A stretch of DNA of 64,000 bases, from assembly GCF_009883635.2 (NCBI RefSeq), contig NZ_CP026115.2, positions 3,224,001-3,288,000 on the forward strand, in the 5' to 3' direction. Source of the DNA: Pseudomonas putida. Lineage in GTDB: Bacteria > Pseudomonadota > Gammaproteobacteria > Pseudomonadales > Pseudomonadaceae. A model generated the notes under the pieces. The model had not been told where the DNA came from. It saw only the letters and a list, made by a program, of their open reading frames with translations, and did not search any database. The position numbers were made by a program, and so were the translations under genes. Positions within the stretch are counted from its first letter, which is position 1. Every line of letters starts with the position of its first letter. This document shows positions 9,211 to 22,776 of this stretch, one piece after another.

Positions 9211-12200
9211 ATGGATCTCAACCGTCGGCAGTTCTTCAAGGTCGCCGCAGTGGGCCTTGGAGGCTCGAGCCTGGCGGCGTTGGGCATGGCCCCGACGCCG
9301 GCCTTCGCCGAGCAGGTGCGTCACTTCAAGCTGGCGCACACCAAAGAGACCCGCAACACCTGCCCCTACTGCTCGGTCGGCTGCGGCCTGATCCTGTACA
9401 GCCAGGGTGATGCGGGCAAGAACGTCAAACAGAGCATCATCCACATCGAAGGCGACGCCGATCACCCGGTCAACCGCGGCACCCTGTGCCCGAAAGGCGC
9501 CGGGCTGCTCGATTTCATCCACAGCCCGAGCCGCCTCAAGTACCCCGAGATGCGCAAGCCGGGCAGCAACGAGTGGGTGCGGGTCAGCTGGGACGAGGCG
9601 CTCGACCGTGTCGCCGACCTGATGAAGCAGGACCGCGACGCCAACTTCATCGAGAAGAACGCCCAGGGGCAAACGGTAAACCGCTGGCTCACCACCGGTT
9701 TCCTCGCTGCCTCCGCCGCCTCCAGCGAGGCGGGCTACCTGACCCACAAGGTCGTCCGCGCAACCGGCATGCTGGGGTTCGATAACCAGGCACGTGTCTG
9801 ACATGGCCCGACGGTGGCAAGTCTTGCCCCGACGTACGGCCGTGGCGCCATGACCAACCACTGGTCCGATATCGCCAACGCGAATCTGGTCCTGGTGATG
9901 GGTGGCAACGCAGCAGAAGCGCATCCGTGCGGCTTCAAATGGGTGACCGAAGCCAAGGCGCACAACCAGGCGCGGCTGATCGTGGTCGACCCGCGGTTTA
10001 CCCGTACCGCTTCGGTGGCGGACTACTATGCGCCGATCCGTACCGGGACCGACATCGCCTTCATGGGCGGGTTAATCAATTACCTGCTGAGCAACGACAA
10101 GATCCAGCACGAGTACGTGCGCAACTACACCGACGTGTCGTTCATCGTCAAAGAGAACTATGGCTTCGAGGACGGGCTGTTCAGCGGCTACGACGAGGCC
10201 AAGCGCGTGTATGCGGATAAATCCGGCTGGGGCTATGAGCTGGGCGAGGACGGCTTCGCCAAGGTGGACCCGACTCTGCAGCACCCGCGCTGCGTGTACC
10301 AGCTGATGAAGCAGCACTACAGCCGCTACACCCCGGAACTGGCCAGCATGACCTGCGGCATGCCGCAGGACGCCATGATGAAGGTCTGGGAAGAGATCGC
10401 CACCTGCTCGGTACCGGGCAAGACCATGACGATCCTCTACGCACTCGGCTGGACGCAGCATTCCATCGGCGCGCAGATCATCCGCAGTGCGGCCATGGTC
10501 CAGCTGTTGCTGGGCAACGTCGGCATGCCGGGTGGCGGGGTCAACGCCCTGCGCGGGCACTCCAACATCCAGGGCCTGACCGACCTCGGCCTGCTGTCCA
10601 ACTCGTTGCCGGGTTACCTGACCCTGGCCGGTGACGCCGAGCAGGACTACGCCACCTACATCGACAAGCGTGCGTCGAAGCCGCTGCGCCCAGGGCAGCT
10701 GTCGTACTGGCAGAACTATGGCAAGTTCCACGTCAGCCTGATGAAGGCCTGGTACGGCGCCAACGCCACCGCAGAAAACAACTGGGGCTATGACTGGCTG
10801 CCCAAACTCGACGTACCGGCCTACGACGTGCTGCGCATGTTCGAGATGATGGGCCAGGGCAAGGTCAACGGCTATATGTGCCAGGGCTTCAACCCGATCG
10901 CCGCGCTGCCGGACAAAAACCGCGTCACGGCGGCCCTCGGCAAGCTCAAGTGGCTGGTGATCATGGACCCGCTGGCCACCGAAACCTCGGAATTCTGGCG
11001 CAACGCCGGGCCGTTCAACGATGTCGACACGGCCAATATCCAGACCGAGGTGATCCGCCTGCCCACCACCTGCTTCGCTGAGGAGGATGGCTCGCTGGTC
11101 AACAGCAGTCGCTGGCTGCAATGGCACTGGAAGGGCGCCGATGGCCCGGGCGAGACCCGCACCGACGTGCGGATCATGAGCGAGCTGTTCCTGCGCTTGC
11201 GTCATCGCTACCAGACCGAGGGCGGTGCCTACCCGGATGCGATGATGAACATCCACTGGCCGTACAAGATCCCTGAAGAGCCATCGCCCGAGGAGCTGGC
11301 CAAGGAGATGAACGGCTGGGCGGTCACCGACCTCGCCGACGCCACCGGTGCCACGCTCAAGGCCGGCCAGCAGCTGGCAGGCTTCGGCCAGATGAAGGAC
11401 GACGGCAGCACCGCGTCTGGCTGCTGGATCTTCGCCGGTTGCTGGACCGAACAGGGCAACCAGATGGCCCGCCGCGACAACAGCGACCCGTACGGCATGC
11501 ACCAGGTGCAGAACTGGGCCTGGGCCTGGCCGGCCAACCGCCGCATCCTCTACAACCGCGCCTCCAGCGACCCGCAAGGCAAACCGTGGGACCCGGAGAA
11601 GAAGCGCCTGGTGTGGTGGAACGGCAAGGCCTGGACCGGCACCGACGTGCCCGACTTCAAGGTCGACTCGCCGCCAGAGGCCGGGATGAACCCGTTCATC
11701 ATGAACCCCGAAGGCGTGGCGCGTTTCTTCGCCATCGACAAGATGGCCGAAGGCCCATTCCCCGAGCACTACGAGCCGTTCGAGACGCCGATTGGCATCA
11801 ACCCTCTGCATCCGCAGAACAAGAAGGCCACCAGCAACCCGGCCGGGCGGATCTTCGATTCGGTGTGGGACACCCTCGGCAAGCACGACGAGTTCCCCTA
11901 CGCGGCGACCACCTACCGGCTGACCGAGCACTTCCACTTCTGGAGCAAGCATTGCCGCCTCAATGCCATCGCCCAGCCCGAGCAATTCGTCGAGATCGGC
12001 GAGGTGCTGGCCAACGAGAAAGGCATCAAGGCCGGTGACCGGGTGCGGGTGTCGAGCAAGCGGGGGCACATCGATGCGGTGGCGGTGGTGACCAAGCGGA
12101 TTCGCCCGCTGCAGGTCAACAACCAGACCGTTCACCAGATCGGCATCCCGCTGCACTGGGGTTTCACCGGGACCACGCGGCATGGCTACCTGACCAACAC

Positions 12201-12279
12201 CCTGGTGCCATTCCTCGGTGACGGCAACACCCAGACGCCGGAGTCCAAGTCGTTCCTCGTCAAAGTGGAGAAACTCTGA
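9211..12279 (+). CDS. fdnG: Formate dehydrogenase major subunit, selenocysteine-containing (UGA read-through at 9799-9801)
   Basis: This is the catalytic alpha subunit of a periplasm-facing, membrane-bound formate dehydrogenase (FDH-N/FDH-O type). It oxidises formate to CO2 at a Mo/W-bis-MGD site. The full product is 1022 residues with the in-frame TGA as Sec197 (context ARV-U-HGPTVAS), so it must not be split into two ORFs. A Tat signal is at the N-terminus (NRRQFFK, then a hydrophobic stretch to AFA). The 4Fe-4S ligands are C51, C54, C58 and C93. ATG 9211 has a CAGGAG ribosome site; the frame opens earlier at 9109 but without signal-like sequence. The stop overlaps the fdxH start by one base. 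The symbol fdoG would be equally valid. Confidence 0.96.
9799..9840 (+). promoter_or_regulatory. Bacterial SECIS element in fdnG
   Basis: Immediately after the UGA codon the mRNA can fold into the SelB-binding hairpin. The stem is CGG (9812-9814), a bulged U (9815) and GGC (9816-9818). The apical loop AAGUCUU (9819-9825) carries the GU that SelB reads, and the strand closes with GCCCCG (9826-9831). The bulged U and the loop GU match the features known from E. coli fdhF and fdnG. Outer pairs may extend it. Confidence 0.88.
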
Positions 12280-13229
12280 TGGCCAGCCAAGACATCATCG
12301 CCCGCTCGGCCACCACCACCGTTCCGCCTTCGGTACGCCAGCTGGACGAGGTCGCCAAGCTGATCGACACCACCAAGTGCATCGGCTGCAAGGCCTGCCA
12401 GGTGGCGTGCTCGGAGTGGAACGAACTGCGTGACGAGGTCGGCCACAACCACGGCACCTACGACAACCCTCAGGACCTCACTGCCGAGACCTGGACCCTG
12501 ATGCGCTTCACCGAGCACGAGCGCGACGACGGCAACCTGGAGTGGCTGATCCGCAAGGACGGCTGCATGCACTGCGCCGACCCAGGCTGCCTGAAGGCCT
12601 GCCCGAGCCCAGGGGCGATCATCAAGCACGCCAACGGCATCGTCGACTTCAACCAGGACCACTGCATCGGCTGTGGCTACTGCATCACCGGCTGCCCGTT
12701 CAACATCCCGCGCATCTCGCAGAAGGACCACAAGGCGTACAAGTGTACCCTGTGTTCCGACCGCGTGAGCGTGGGCCTGGAGCCGGCCTGCGTGAAGACC
12801 TGCCCGACCGGGGCGATCGTGTTCGGCACCAAGGAAGAAATGAAGGTGCATGCCGCCGAGCGCATCGTCGACCTCAAGTCGCGCGGCTTCGACCAGGCCG
12901 GGCTATACGACCCGGACGGCGTTGGCGGCACCCACGTTATGTATGTGCTGCACCATGCCGACACGCCAAAGCTGTATGCCGGCCTGCCGGACCAGCCGGT
13001 GATCAGCCCGCTGGTGGGCTTGTGGAAGGGCTTCACCAAGCCGCTGGCGCTGCTGGCCATGGGCGCGGCGGTGCTGGCAGGGTTCTTCCACTACGTCCGG
13101 GTTGGCCCACAGCGGGTGGAAGAAGATGAGCACCCCACACCGCCGGACCACAGCGCGCATCAGGTGGACCCGTCGGTGCATGTCTATGATCCGACCAGGC
13201 CCGGTGGGCAAGGGGAGCGGCGGCCATGA
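12279..13229 (+). CDS. fdxH: Formate dehydrogenase iron-sulfur (beta) subunit
   Basis: The electron-transfer subunit that carries electrons from the catalytic subunit to cytochrome b. The 316 residues contain four cysteine groups for four 4Fe-4S clusters: [35 protein letters not shown] and CTLC...CVKTC. A single C-terminal transmembrane helix (about residues 247-270) anchors it, as in E. coli FdnH. The start ATG overlaps the fdnG stop (TGATG-type junction), so translation is probably coupled. Its stop overlaps the fdnI start by four bases. Confidence 0.96.
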   Translation: MASQDIIARSATTTVPPSVRQLDEVAKLIDTTKCIGCKACQVACSEWNELRDEVGHNHGTYDNPQDLTAETWTLMRFTEHERDDGNLEWLIRKDGCMHCADPGCLKACPSPGAIIKHANGIVDFNQDHCIGCGYCITGCPFNIPRISQKDHKAYKCTLCSDRVSVGLEPACVKTCPTGAIVFGTKEEMKVHAAERIVDLKSRGFDQAGLYDPDGVGGTHVMYVLHHADTPKLYAGLPDQPVISPLVGLWKGFTKPLALLAMGAAVLAGFFHYVRVGPQRVEEDEHPTPPDHSAHQVDPSVHVYDPTRPGGQGERRP

Positions 13230-13882
13230 ACGACAACAAACCCATCCTGCGCTACAACGCCAACGAGCGGACCAACCACTGGATCGTCGCGATCCTGTTC
13301 ATGACGGCGGGGCTCTCGGGGCTTGCGCTGTTCCACCCGGCACTGTTCTGGCTCAGCCATCTGTTCGGCGGCGGGCCATGGACGCGCATCCTGCATCCGT
13401 TCCTGGGCGTGGCGATGTTCGTGTTCTTCCTCGGCTTGGTGTTCCGCTTCTGGCGTGCCAACTTCATCACCGCCAACGACCGCCTGTGGCTGCGCCGCGT
13501 GGACCGGGTGATGCTGAACAAGGAGGAGGGCGTGCCGCCGATCGGCAAGTACAACGCCGGTCAGAAGCTGCTGTTCTGGACCCTGCTGGCGTGCATGCTG
13601 GTGCTGCTGCTCAGTGGCGTGGTGATCTGGCGCGCGTATTTCAGCCACCTGTTCGGTATCGAGGTCATCCGCCTGTCGGCGCTGGCCCATGCCCTGGCGG
13701 CGTTCGTGCTGATCCTCAGCATCATCGTGCACATCTACGCCGGTATCTGGATCAAGGGCTCGATCGGCGCCATGCTGCATGGCTGGGTCAGCCGCGCCTG
13801 GGCACGCAAGCACCATGAGTTGTGGTACCGCGAAGTGACCGGCGACAAGACGCCGAGCAATCACGGACGAAAAGAAGGATGA
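13226..13882 (+). CDS. fdnI: Formate dehydrogenase cytochrome b556 (gamma) subunit
   Basis: The membrane subunit that passes formate electrons to quinone through two b hemes. 218 residues, four predicted transmembrane helices, with candidate heme His in [13 protein letters not shown] (N-terminal helix) and in [19 protein letters not shown] (last helix). ATGA overlap with fdxH. It completes the FDH-N/FDH-O type trimer. Confidence 0.95.
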   Translation: MNDNKPILRYNANERTNHWIVAILFMTAGLSGLALFHPALFWLSHLFGGGPWTRILHPFLGVAMFVFFLGLVFRFWRANFITANDRLWLRRVDRVMLNKEEGVPPIGKYNAGQKLLFWTLLACMLVLLLSGVVIWRAYFSHLFGIEVIRLSALAHALAAFVLILSIIVHIYAGIWIKGSIGAMLHGWVSRAWARKHHELWYREVTGDKTPSNHGRKEG

Positions 13883-13886
13883 GCGC

Positions 13887-14807
13887 TTGAGCACGATACT
13901 CGAACCCGGGCAGATCGAAGCGTCGGCAGTGATGCCGCCGTTTCTGCATCTGCCGCCTGCCAATCTGTTTGCGCTGCGCGCAGCACGCCTGGAACACCTG
14001 GCCGAGGGCAACGCCCTGGGTGATTACCTGCGGCTGATTGCCCAGCTGTGCCGCGTCCAGCAGCAGCTTGTGGATAACCCTCCCGGCGGGTTGCCGGTGG
14101 CCGAGGAGCGTCAGCGCCTGTGCATAAGTCATGGTCTGCCTCCGTTGGCAGCCGACAGCCTGGTGCGTGAAGGGCCGTGGCTGGTCTGGTTGCGGGCCTT
14201 CCTCACGCACTTCGATAGCGAGGCGAGTGGTGCGCTGGGTGAGGCGCTGCAAACCCTGCGTGACAGTGACGACAACCAGCGCAAGGGCTGGGGTATCGCC
14301 TTGCTCGCCGGGCAATACGATGCGGTGCCGGCGGCGCTGGTACCGTTCATTGGAGGCGCCTTGCAGGCCGCCTGGTCGAGCTGGTTGCTGGCGCTGCCTG
14401 CCCCTGAACTGAAGCCCGCGGGTAGCCTGGCGCAGTGTCCGGCCTGTGGTTCGCCGGCGATGGCCGGGGTGGTGCGCAACCGAGGCAAGCACAACGGCCT
14501 GCGTTACCTGGCCTGTTCGCTGTGTGCCTGTGAGTGGCATGTGGTGCGGGTCAAGTGCGTGTATTGCGAGTCGAGCAAGGATTTGCGCTACACCAGCCTT
14601 GAAGACGACCGCCATGCGCCGGGCAAGGCGCCGCTGCGGGCCGAATGCTGTCCAGCATGTGAGAGCTACCTGAAGCAGAACTATCTGGAGAACGATGCGG
14701 CGGCAGAGCCACTGGCCGACGACCTCGCCAGCCTGGCGCTGGATATCCGCCTGGACGATGAGGGCTTCCATCGCCTGGCACCCAACCTGATGCTCGCGCC
14801 AGGGTAG
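13887..14807 (+). CDS. fdhE: Formate dehydrogenase accessory protein FdhE
   Basis: FdhE is a cytosolic factor needed for maturation of membrane-bound, Tat-exported formate dehydrogenases. The 306-residue product has the diagnostic rubredoxin-like CxxC pairs: CPAC near residue 183, CSLC near 210, CVYC near 226 and CCPACES near 254. The start is a TTG at 13887, supported by AAGAAGG eight bases before it; it lies four bases after the fdnI stop. It belongs to the fdn operon. Confidence 0.93.
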   Translation: MSTILEPGQIEASAVMPPFLHLPPANLFALRAARLEHLAEGNALGDYLRLIAQLCRVQQQLVDNPPGGLPVAEERQRLCISHGLPPLAADSLVREGPWLVWLRAFLTHFDSEASGALGEALQTLRDSDDNQRKGWGIALLAGQYDAVPAALVPFIGGALQAAWSSWLLALPAPELKPAGSLAQCPACGSPAMAGVVRNRGKHNGLRYLACSLCACEWHVVRVKCVYCESSKDLRYTSLEDDRHAPGKAPLRAECCPACESYLKQNYLENDAAAEPLADDLASLALDIRLDDEGFHRLAPNLMLAPG

Positions 14808-14841
14808 TGGGTGAGTGTCTACACTGTAATACCGAGTCGCC

Positions 14842-14912
14842 TGCTTCGCGGGACAAGCCCGCGCCTACAGGGTACATGGTGCCTGTAGGCGCGGGCTTGT
14901 CCCGCGAAAGGG
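14842..14912. repeat. REP inverted pair
   Basis: Two about 29-base REP arms (TTCGCGGGACAAGCCCGCGC type) face each other at 14842-14870 and 14883-14911 between fdhE and selA. The pair can form a long hairpin in the transcript. Confidence 0.85.
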
Positions 14913-14943
14913 CAATCAAAGACAACGGATCAGTCCAAGGTAG

Positions 14944-18296
<3,353 letters not shown>

Positions 18297-18302
18297 GTTC
18301 AA

Positions 18303-18398
18303 GGAAGGCAATCGCGCCCGGTGGCGCGGCCGGGCTTCAAACCCGGTTGGGGACGGCAGCCGTTCCCGGGCAGGTTCGACTCCCGCTGCCTTCCGCCA
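18303..18398 (+). tRNA. selC: tRNA-Sec (anticodon TCA)
   Basis: A 96-base tRNA with the 8-bp acceptor stem (GGAAGGCA / TGCCTTCC), a long variable arm and encoded CCA. The anticodon TCA at 18337-18339 sits in the loop CTTCAAA, closed by CCGGG/CCCGG. The T-arm contains GGTTCGACTCC. The layout matches E. coli selC. It begins six bases after selB, so it is probably processed from the selAB transcript. Confidence 0.95.
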
Positions 18399-18412
18399 TT
18401 CTTACTGCCAGT

Positions 18413-18456
18413 CAGGGCCTTTGTGGGAGCGGGCTTGCCCCGCGAAGAGGCCCTGG
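18413..18456. repeat. Single REP between convergent selC and asparaginase
   Basis: One REP copy (GTGGGAGCGGGCTTGCCCCGCGAAGAGGCC, 18423-18452) enclosed by a CAGGGCCT/AGGCCCTG inverted repeat. It lies between convergent transcription units and could act as a terminator hairpin for either. Confidence 0.75.
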
Positions 18457-18466
18457 CAGGCGATAA

Positions 18467-19462
18467 TCAGGCGCGCTCCCCGCACAGATCCAGCGCGAAC
18501 CATTGCTCCGCCGCATCCACGTCCAGCCCTGCACCCAGCAGCGCAAACATCTTGCCCAGCGCTGCCTCACGGGTCATGCCACCACCACTGACCAGTCCGG
18601 CGCCACGCAAGCGGTTACCCGCGGCATAGGTATCGAACACCACCGACCCTTCCGGACACTGGCTGATGGCAGCCAGCAGCACACCACGCTGGCGCGCTTC
18701 ACGCAGCACGTCGAGCAGCGCCTGGTCATCCGACGGCCCGGTACCGCTGCCATAGCATTCCAGCAGCAACCCGTGCACGCCGCTGTCGAGCAGTGCCTTC
18801 AGGTGCCCGGCCTGCAGCCCCGGGAACACCGGCATCACCGCCAGGTTGACCGGCTGGCGCTGCTCGCGATAACCCAGGGCAGCAGGCAGCTCGGCGGCAC
18901 GCTCACCGTCACGATGGCGCGGCAGCGCGGCAAAGGCATCGAAAGCCTCGCTGCGCAGCTTCGAAGCCCGGCAGCCATGCAGCAACTGGCCGTGGAAGTA
19001 CAACTGCACGCCATCTTCCAGGCCCTGTTCGACCAGGCGCAGGGCCCCGCACAGGTTGTCCCAGGCATCGCTGCCCGGCGCGCCGGCCGGCAGCATCGAG
19101 CCGGTCAGCAGCACCGGCGCCGGCAGCCCCAGCAGCAGGAACGACAGCGCTGCGGCGCTGTAGGCCAGGCTGTCGGTGCCATGCAGCACCAGCACGCCGT
19201 CATGGCCGGCGTCCACCGCCGCGACGATGGCGTCGCGCATCGCCAGCCAGTTGTGCTGCTGCATGTTGGCGCTATCAAGCAGCGGGTTCATTTCCTGCAG
19301 CGTCCATTGCACCTGGGGTGCGTCGGTCAGCTGCGCGAGGTGTTCGCGCATCCGTGCGTCGAAACCACCGGCCGGCGCCAGGCCTTCGGCGGTTTCGAGC
19401 ATGCCGATGGTGCCACCGGTGTAGAGGACGAGGAGATTCTTGACTGCACGCATGGAAAGCAT
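18467..19462 (-). CDS. ansA: L-asparaginase (type I, cytosolic)
   Basis: Hydrolyses asparagine to aspartate and ammonia. 331 residues without a signal peptide. The two catalytic Thr motifs are present: YTGGTIGM near the N-terminus and LHGTDSLAYSA near residue 95, the latter with the Asp-Lys relay region downstream. ATG 19462 is used here; the in-frame ATG at 19453 (MRAVKNLLV) is an equally good start. It lies 63 bases downstream of the AGCS symporter on the same strand, so amino-acid import and deamidation may be co-expressed. Confidence 0.88.
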   Translation of the reverse strand: MLSMRAVKNLLVLYTGGTIGMLETAEGLAPAGGFDARMREHLAQLTDAPQVQWTLQEMNPLLDSANMQQHNWLAMRDAIVAAVDAGHDGVLVLHGTDSLAYSAAALSFLLLGLPAPVLLTGSMLPAGAPGSDAWDNLCGALRLVEQGLEDGVQLYFHGQLLHGCRASKLRSEAFDAFAALPRHRDGERAAELPAALGYREQRQPVNLAVMPVFPGLQAGHLKALLDSGVHGLLLECYGSGTGPSDDQALLDVLREARQRGVLLAAISQCPEGSVVFDTYAAGNRLRGAGLVSGGGMTREAALGKMFALLGAGLDVDAAEQWFALDLCGERA

Positions 19463-19525
19463 CCGTAGCGGTGAGCGGAGGTAGAACAGCCGCCCACGGA
19501 CGGGGCGGCTGGGCAGGGCAGGATA

Positions 19526-20968
19526 TCAGCGCTGCGGCTGAGCTTGGCCGACTGCTTTGTCAGTGGCTGTTTCCGCCTGCGGATTGGCAGGCCAGGCGTT
19601 GCGGTCCAGGTCCAGGTCGGCGAACTTCGACGAGTCGAACACCGGCTGCTTGATGCCGGCCTTGCGCTGGTCATCGTAGTCGCGCATCACCCGCAGGCCG
19701 ACCTTGAACAGCAGGGCCAGGGCCACCAGGTTGACGAACGCCAGGCAGGTCATGGTGATGTCGGCGAAGGCGAACACGGTCGACAGGTCCTGCATCGAAC
19801 CCCACACCACCAGCGCCAGTACCAGGGCGCGGAACGCCAGCAGCACCACGCGGTTGCGGCTGAGGAACTGCAGGCTGTTCTCGCCCAAGTAGTAGTTGTA
19901 GAGGATGCAGGTGAACACGAACAGCGACAGTGCCACGCTGACGAACAGGCGGCCCCAGTCACCGACCACGGCGGCCAGCGAGTTCTGGGTCAGGACGATG
20001 CCGTCACCTTCGAAGCCCGGGGTGTAGAAGCCCGACAGCAGGATCAGCAGCGCGGTGCAGGTGCAGATCACGAAGGTGTCGAGGAACACGCTGAACGCCT
20101 GGACCACGCCTTGGGCGCCCGGGTGCTTTACCGCAGCCACGGCAGCCACGTTCGGCGCACTGCCCAGGCCGGCTTCGTTGGCGAACACGCCACGCTTCAC
20201 GCCCATGACGATGGCACTGCCGAGCAGGCCACCGAACGCCGGGTCGAGGCCAAAAGCGCTCTTGAAGATGGTTTCCAGCATGGCCGGCACGTGCTCGATC
20301 TGGGTGCCGATCACATACAGGGTCACGCCGATGTAGGCCAGGGTCTTGATCGGTACCAGCAGGTCCGACACCGCCGCGATGCGCTTGATGCCACCGAGGA
20401 AGGTGATGGCCAGCAGTACGGCCAGGACGATGCCGGTGTGGCGCGGGTCGAAGGCGAAGGCGTTCTGCAGCGAGTGGGTCACGGTGTACGACTGCAGGCC
20501 GATGAAGGCGAAGCCGTAGGTGACCAGCAGCAGGATCGAGAACACGATGGCCATGCTTTTGCGCTTCAGGCCGTGCTGGATGTAGTAGGCCGGGCCGCCA
20601 CGGTACAGGCCGTCGCCATCGGCGCGCTTGTAGACCTGGGCCAGGGTGCATTCGAAGAAGCTGCTGGCCATGCCGACCAGGGCAGTGACCCACATCCAGA
20701 ACACCGCGCCTGGGCCACCCAGGGTCACGGCAATACCAACACCGGCGATGTTACCGGCACCCACGCGGCCGGCGAGGCTCAGCATCAGGGCCTGGAAGGA
20801 GCTCAGCTGGCCTGCCTGGCCACGCAGCGACTCTTTGAATACGGCGAACATGTGGCCGAAGTGGCGGAACTGGACGAACCGCGAACGGATGGTGAAGTAA
20901 CCGCCGAGACCGACGATCAGCACGATGAGGAGTTTCCCCGAAAGGAAATCGTTGAGTGCTTCGAGCAT
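19526..20968 (-). CDS. Sodium:alanine/glycine symporter, AGCS family
   Basis: An inner-membrane Na+-coupled transporter for alanine, glycine or similar amino acids. 480 residues with about eleven hydrophobic segments. The AGCS signature GRVGAGNIAGVGIAVTLGGP is near residue 68, followed by FFECTLAQVYK. The C-terminal region is soluble and charged. It is divergent from an XRE-type regulator (178-base gap) and precedes the asparaginase gene. The substrate among the AGCS set is not resolved by sequence. Confidence 0.92.
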   Translation of the reverse strand: MLEALNDFLSGKLLIVLIVGLGGYFTIRSRFVQFRHFGHMFAVFKESLRGQAGQLSSFQALMLSLAGRVGAGNIAGVGIAVTLGGPGAVFWMWVTALVGMASSFFECTLAQVYKRADGDGLYRGGPAYYIQHGLKRKSMAIVFSILLLVTYGFAFIGLQSYTVTHSLQNAFAFDPRHTGIVLAVLLAITFLGGIKRIAAVSDLLVPIKTLAYIGVTLYVIGTQIEHVPAMLETIFKSAFGLDPAFGGLLGSAIVMGVKRGVFANEAGLGSAPNVAAVAAVKHPGAQGVVQAFSVFLDTFVICTCTALLILLSGFYTPGFEGDGIVLTQNSLAAVVGDWGRLFVSVALSLFVFTCILYNYYLGENSLQFLSRNRVVLLAFRALVLALVVWGSMQDLSTVFAFADITMTCLAFVNLVALALLFKVGLRVMRDYDDQRKAGIKQPVFDSSKFADLDLDRNAWPANPQAETATDKAVGQAQPQR

Positions 20969-21146
20969 TGGAAAATGACCTCGATTCTTATTCTTCGTGT
21001 GAAAAGACAGCGGACGGCAGGCGCACCGCTAGGCGTTGGGGCGCATGGTTGGCCATGACAAGAGTGGTTACAATTTCGCTGCTTGCTCCGATTTGGTGCG
21101 ACTTGATGCTACACTGGCATCATTCGCGTCACCTGAGCCTCCTGTC

Positions 21147-21956
21147 ATGAGCGATCATTTCGCTACCAACCTCAAACTGGCCTGCAGCCACTACCGCTCT
21201 ATCTCGGAAGTTTGCCGCCAGCTGTCGATCAACCGCGCGCAGTTCAACAAGTACCTGAGCGGCCAGAGCCGCCCGACACCTTTCAACCTCAAGCGCATCG
21301 GTGATTTTTTCGGTGTAGAGGATTACGAGCTGAATCTGCCGGCCGAACAGTTCGCCCGCCTGATTGGCGCGCGCGTGTCGGCCGTCGCCGACCAGCCCGG
21401 CGACCCGATCAGCGAACTGTTCCGCCCGCTGCACGAGCACTCCGGCAACCTGTCGCGCTATTGCGGCTATTACTTCGAGTATTCCAACTGCATGTCGGTA
21501 CCCGGCACCATCCTGGTGTCGCTGGTGCACCTGTGGGAAGAACGCGGCCGTTTCCTGTTCGAGCGCCAGGAACGCCAGGAGCGCTCCAGCGCCACCGACC
21601 AGCATGCCGAGGTGCGCTGCCGCTACCTGGGCGCGGCATTCCAGCTGCAGGACCGAGTGTTCCTCATCGACTACGAGTCGCTGACCTTCAACGAGATGAG
21701 CCAGACCATCCTCATCCCCAGCTTCAAGAGCCGCATCACCCGCCTCAACGGCCTGAAGTCCGGGGTGTCCAGCGGCGACCGGCGCAACCCGGCCTGCACC
21801 CGGGTGGTGTGGGAATACCTGGGGGAGGAGATCAATCGCATTAATGCCTATCGGCAGGTGAGGCTGTACCGGCCGGATGATCCACGGATCGATGACGATG
21901 TACGTGAGCGGTTGAGCGTGGGGCCGTTGCGTAACAGCCTGTTCGAGATTGAATGA
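21147..21956 (+). CDS. XRE-type helix-turn-helix regulator with long C-terminal sensor region
   Basis: A 269-residue protein starting MSDHFATNLKLACSHYRS. An N-terminal XRE-like HTH spans about residues 5-60 (SISEVCRQLSINRAQFNKYLSG, FNLKRIGDFFGV). A C-terminal region of about 200 residues has no motif I recognise. ATG 21147 is preferred over the longer open frame from 21036 because the HTH begins there. It is divergent from the AGCS symporter, which is its most likely target. It is convergent with the TSUP gene that ends 9 bases away. Confidence 0.8.
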   Translation: MSDHFATNLKLACSHYRSISEVCRQLSINRAQFNKYLSGQSRPTPFNLKRIGDFFGVEDYELNLPAEQFARLIGARVSAVADQPGDPISELFRPLHEHSGNLSRYCGYYFEYSNCMSVPGTILVSLVHLWEERGRFLFERQERQERSSATDQHAEVRCRYLGAAFQLQDRVFLIDYESLTFNEMSQTILIPSFKSRITRLNGLKSGVSSGDRRNPACTRVVWEYLGEEINRINAYRQVRLYRPDDPRIDDDVRERLSVGPLRNSLFEIE

Positions 21957-21964
21957 TGGCGCCC

Positions 21965-22759
21965 TCAGAGCGTCAGTCGATGTAGCCACTCGCCGATCGG
22001 GTTGCCTGAGTCGAGCAACAACTTGGTTGCCATGATGCAGCAAACGCAGACCAACAATGGTTTGATCAGCCGGGGGCCGAAGTACACGGCGCAGCGAGCG
22101 CCCAGTTGAGCACCGACAAACGCCGCGCTTGCCATGGCCAGCGCCAGAGGCCAGATGATCGCTCCGCTCAGTGCGAACACTGACAGTGCGCCCAGGTTGC
22201 ACGCGGCGTTCAGCAGTTTGCTGTTGCAAACGGCCTGAAGCAGATGCTGGCCCAACAGGATGACGCAAGCGAGCATGAAGAACGAGCCGACGCCTGGGCC
22301 GAAGATCCCGTCATAGAAGCCGATGACTGGCGCCACGGCAATGCAGAATACGCTGGTTGAAAGCTTCGCCTTGCGCGACTGCTCATTGGGTTTCGGGCTG
22401 AACGCGAAATACGCGGCTACCAGAATCAGCAGTATGGGAACGCATGTCTGTAGTAGCGTCTTGGGTATCAGGCTGACTGACAAGGCGCCGAGCGCGCCGC
22501 CGATGAAAGACATCACTGCCATTGGGCTGCCACGTTTCCAGTCGATCATGCCTTTACGGGCAAAGGCGCATGTAGCCGAAACCGTAGCCGAAGCGGCCTG
22601 AAACTTGTTCGTGGCAATCGCCGCCAGAGGTTCGATACCAGCGATGAACAATACGGGCAGTGTAATCAGGCCGCCGCCGCCGGCAATTGCATCGAAGAAG
22701 CCGGCGGTGAACGCGACTAGGGCGAGTATGAGAATGAGTGAAAAATCGAGTTCGATCAT
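21965..22759 (-). CDS. TSUP (TauE/SafE) family permease (copy 2)
   Basis: A 264-residue membrane protein with the TSUP repeats GFFDAIAGGGGLITLPVLF (about residues 20-38) and GFYDGIFGPGVGSFF. It is the same family as the permease at 7116-7901 but clearly divergent from it. It lies 17 bases downstream of a clavaminate-synthase-like oxygenase, giving the same two-gene pairing as the first module. Base composition is visibly lower in GC than the neighbours, suggesting acquisition by transfer. The substrate is unknown. Confidence 0.82.
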   Translation of the reverse strand: MIELDFSLILILALVAFTAGFFDAIAGGGGLITLPVLFIAGIEPLAAIATNKFQAASATVSATCAFARKGMIDWKRGSPMAVMSFIGGALGALSVSLIPKTLLQTCVPILLILVAAYFAFSPKPNEQSRKAKLSTSVFCIAVAPVIGFYDGIFGPGVGSFFMLACVILLGQHLLQAVCNSKLLNAACNLGALSVFALSGAIIWPLALAMASAAFVGAQLGARCAVYFGPRLIKPLLVCVCCIMATKLLLDSGNPIGEWLHRLTL

Positions 22760-22776
22760 CGGGTAATTTCCTGTCC

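Noticed and set aside
9109..9801. Short gene ending at the 9799-9801 TGA, with a separate gene from 9814
   Set aside because: The TGA is a Sec codon followed by a SECIS hairpin; the two frames are the same and form one formate dehydrogenase.
10072..12183. 703-codon - strand frame opposite fdnG
   Set aside because: Antisense shadow of a strongly conserved enzyme gene.
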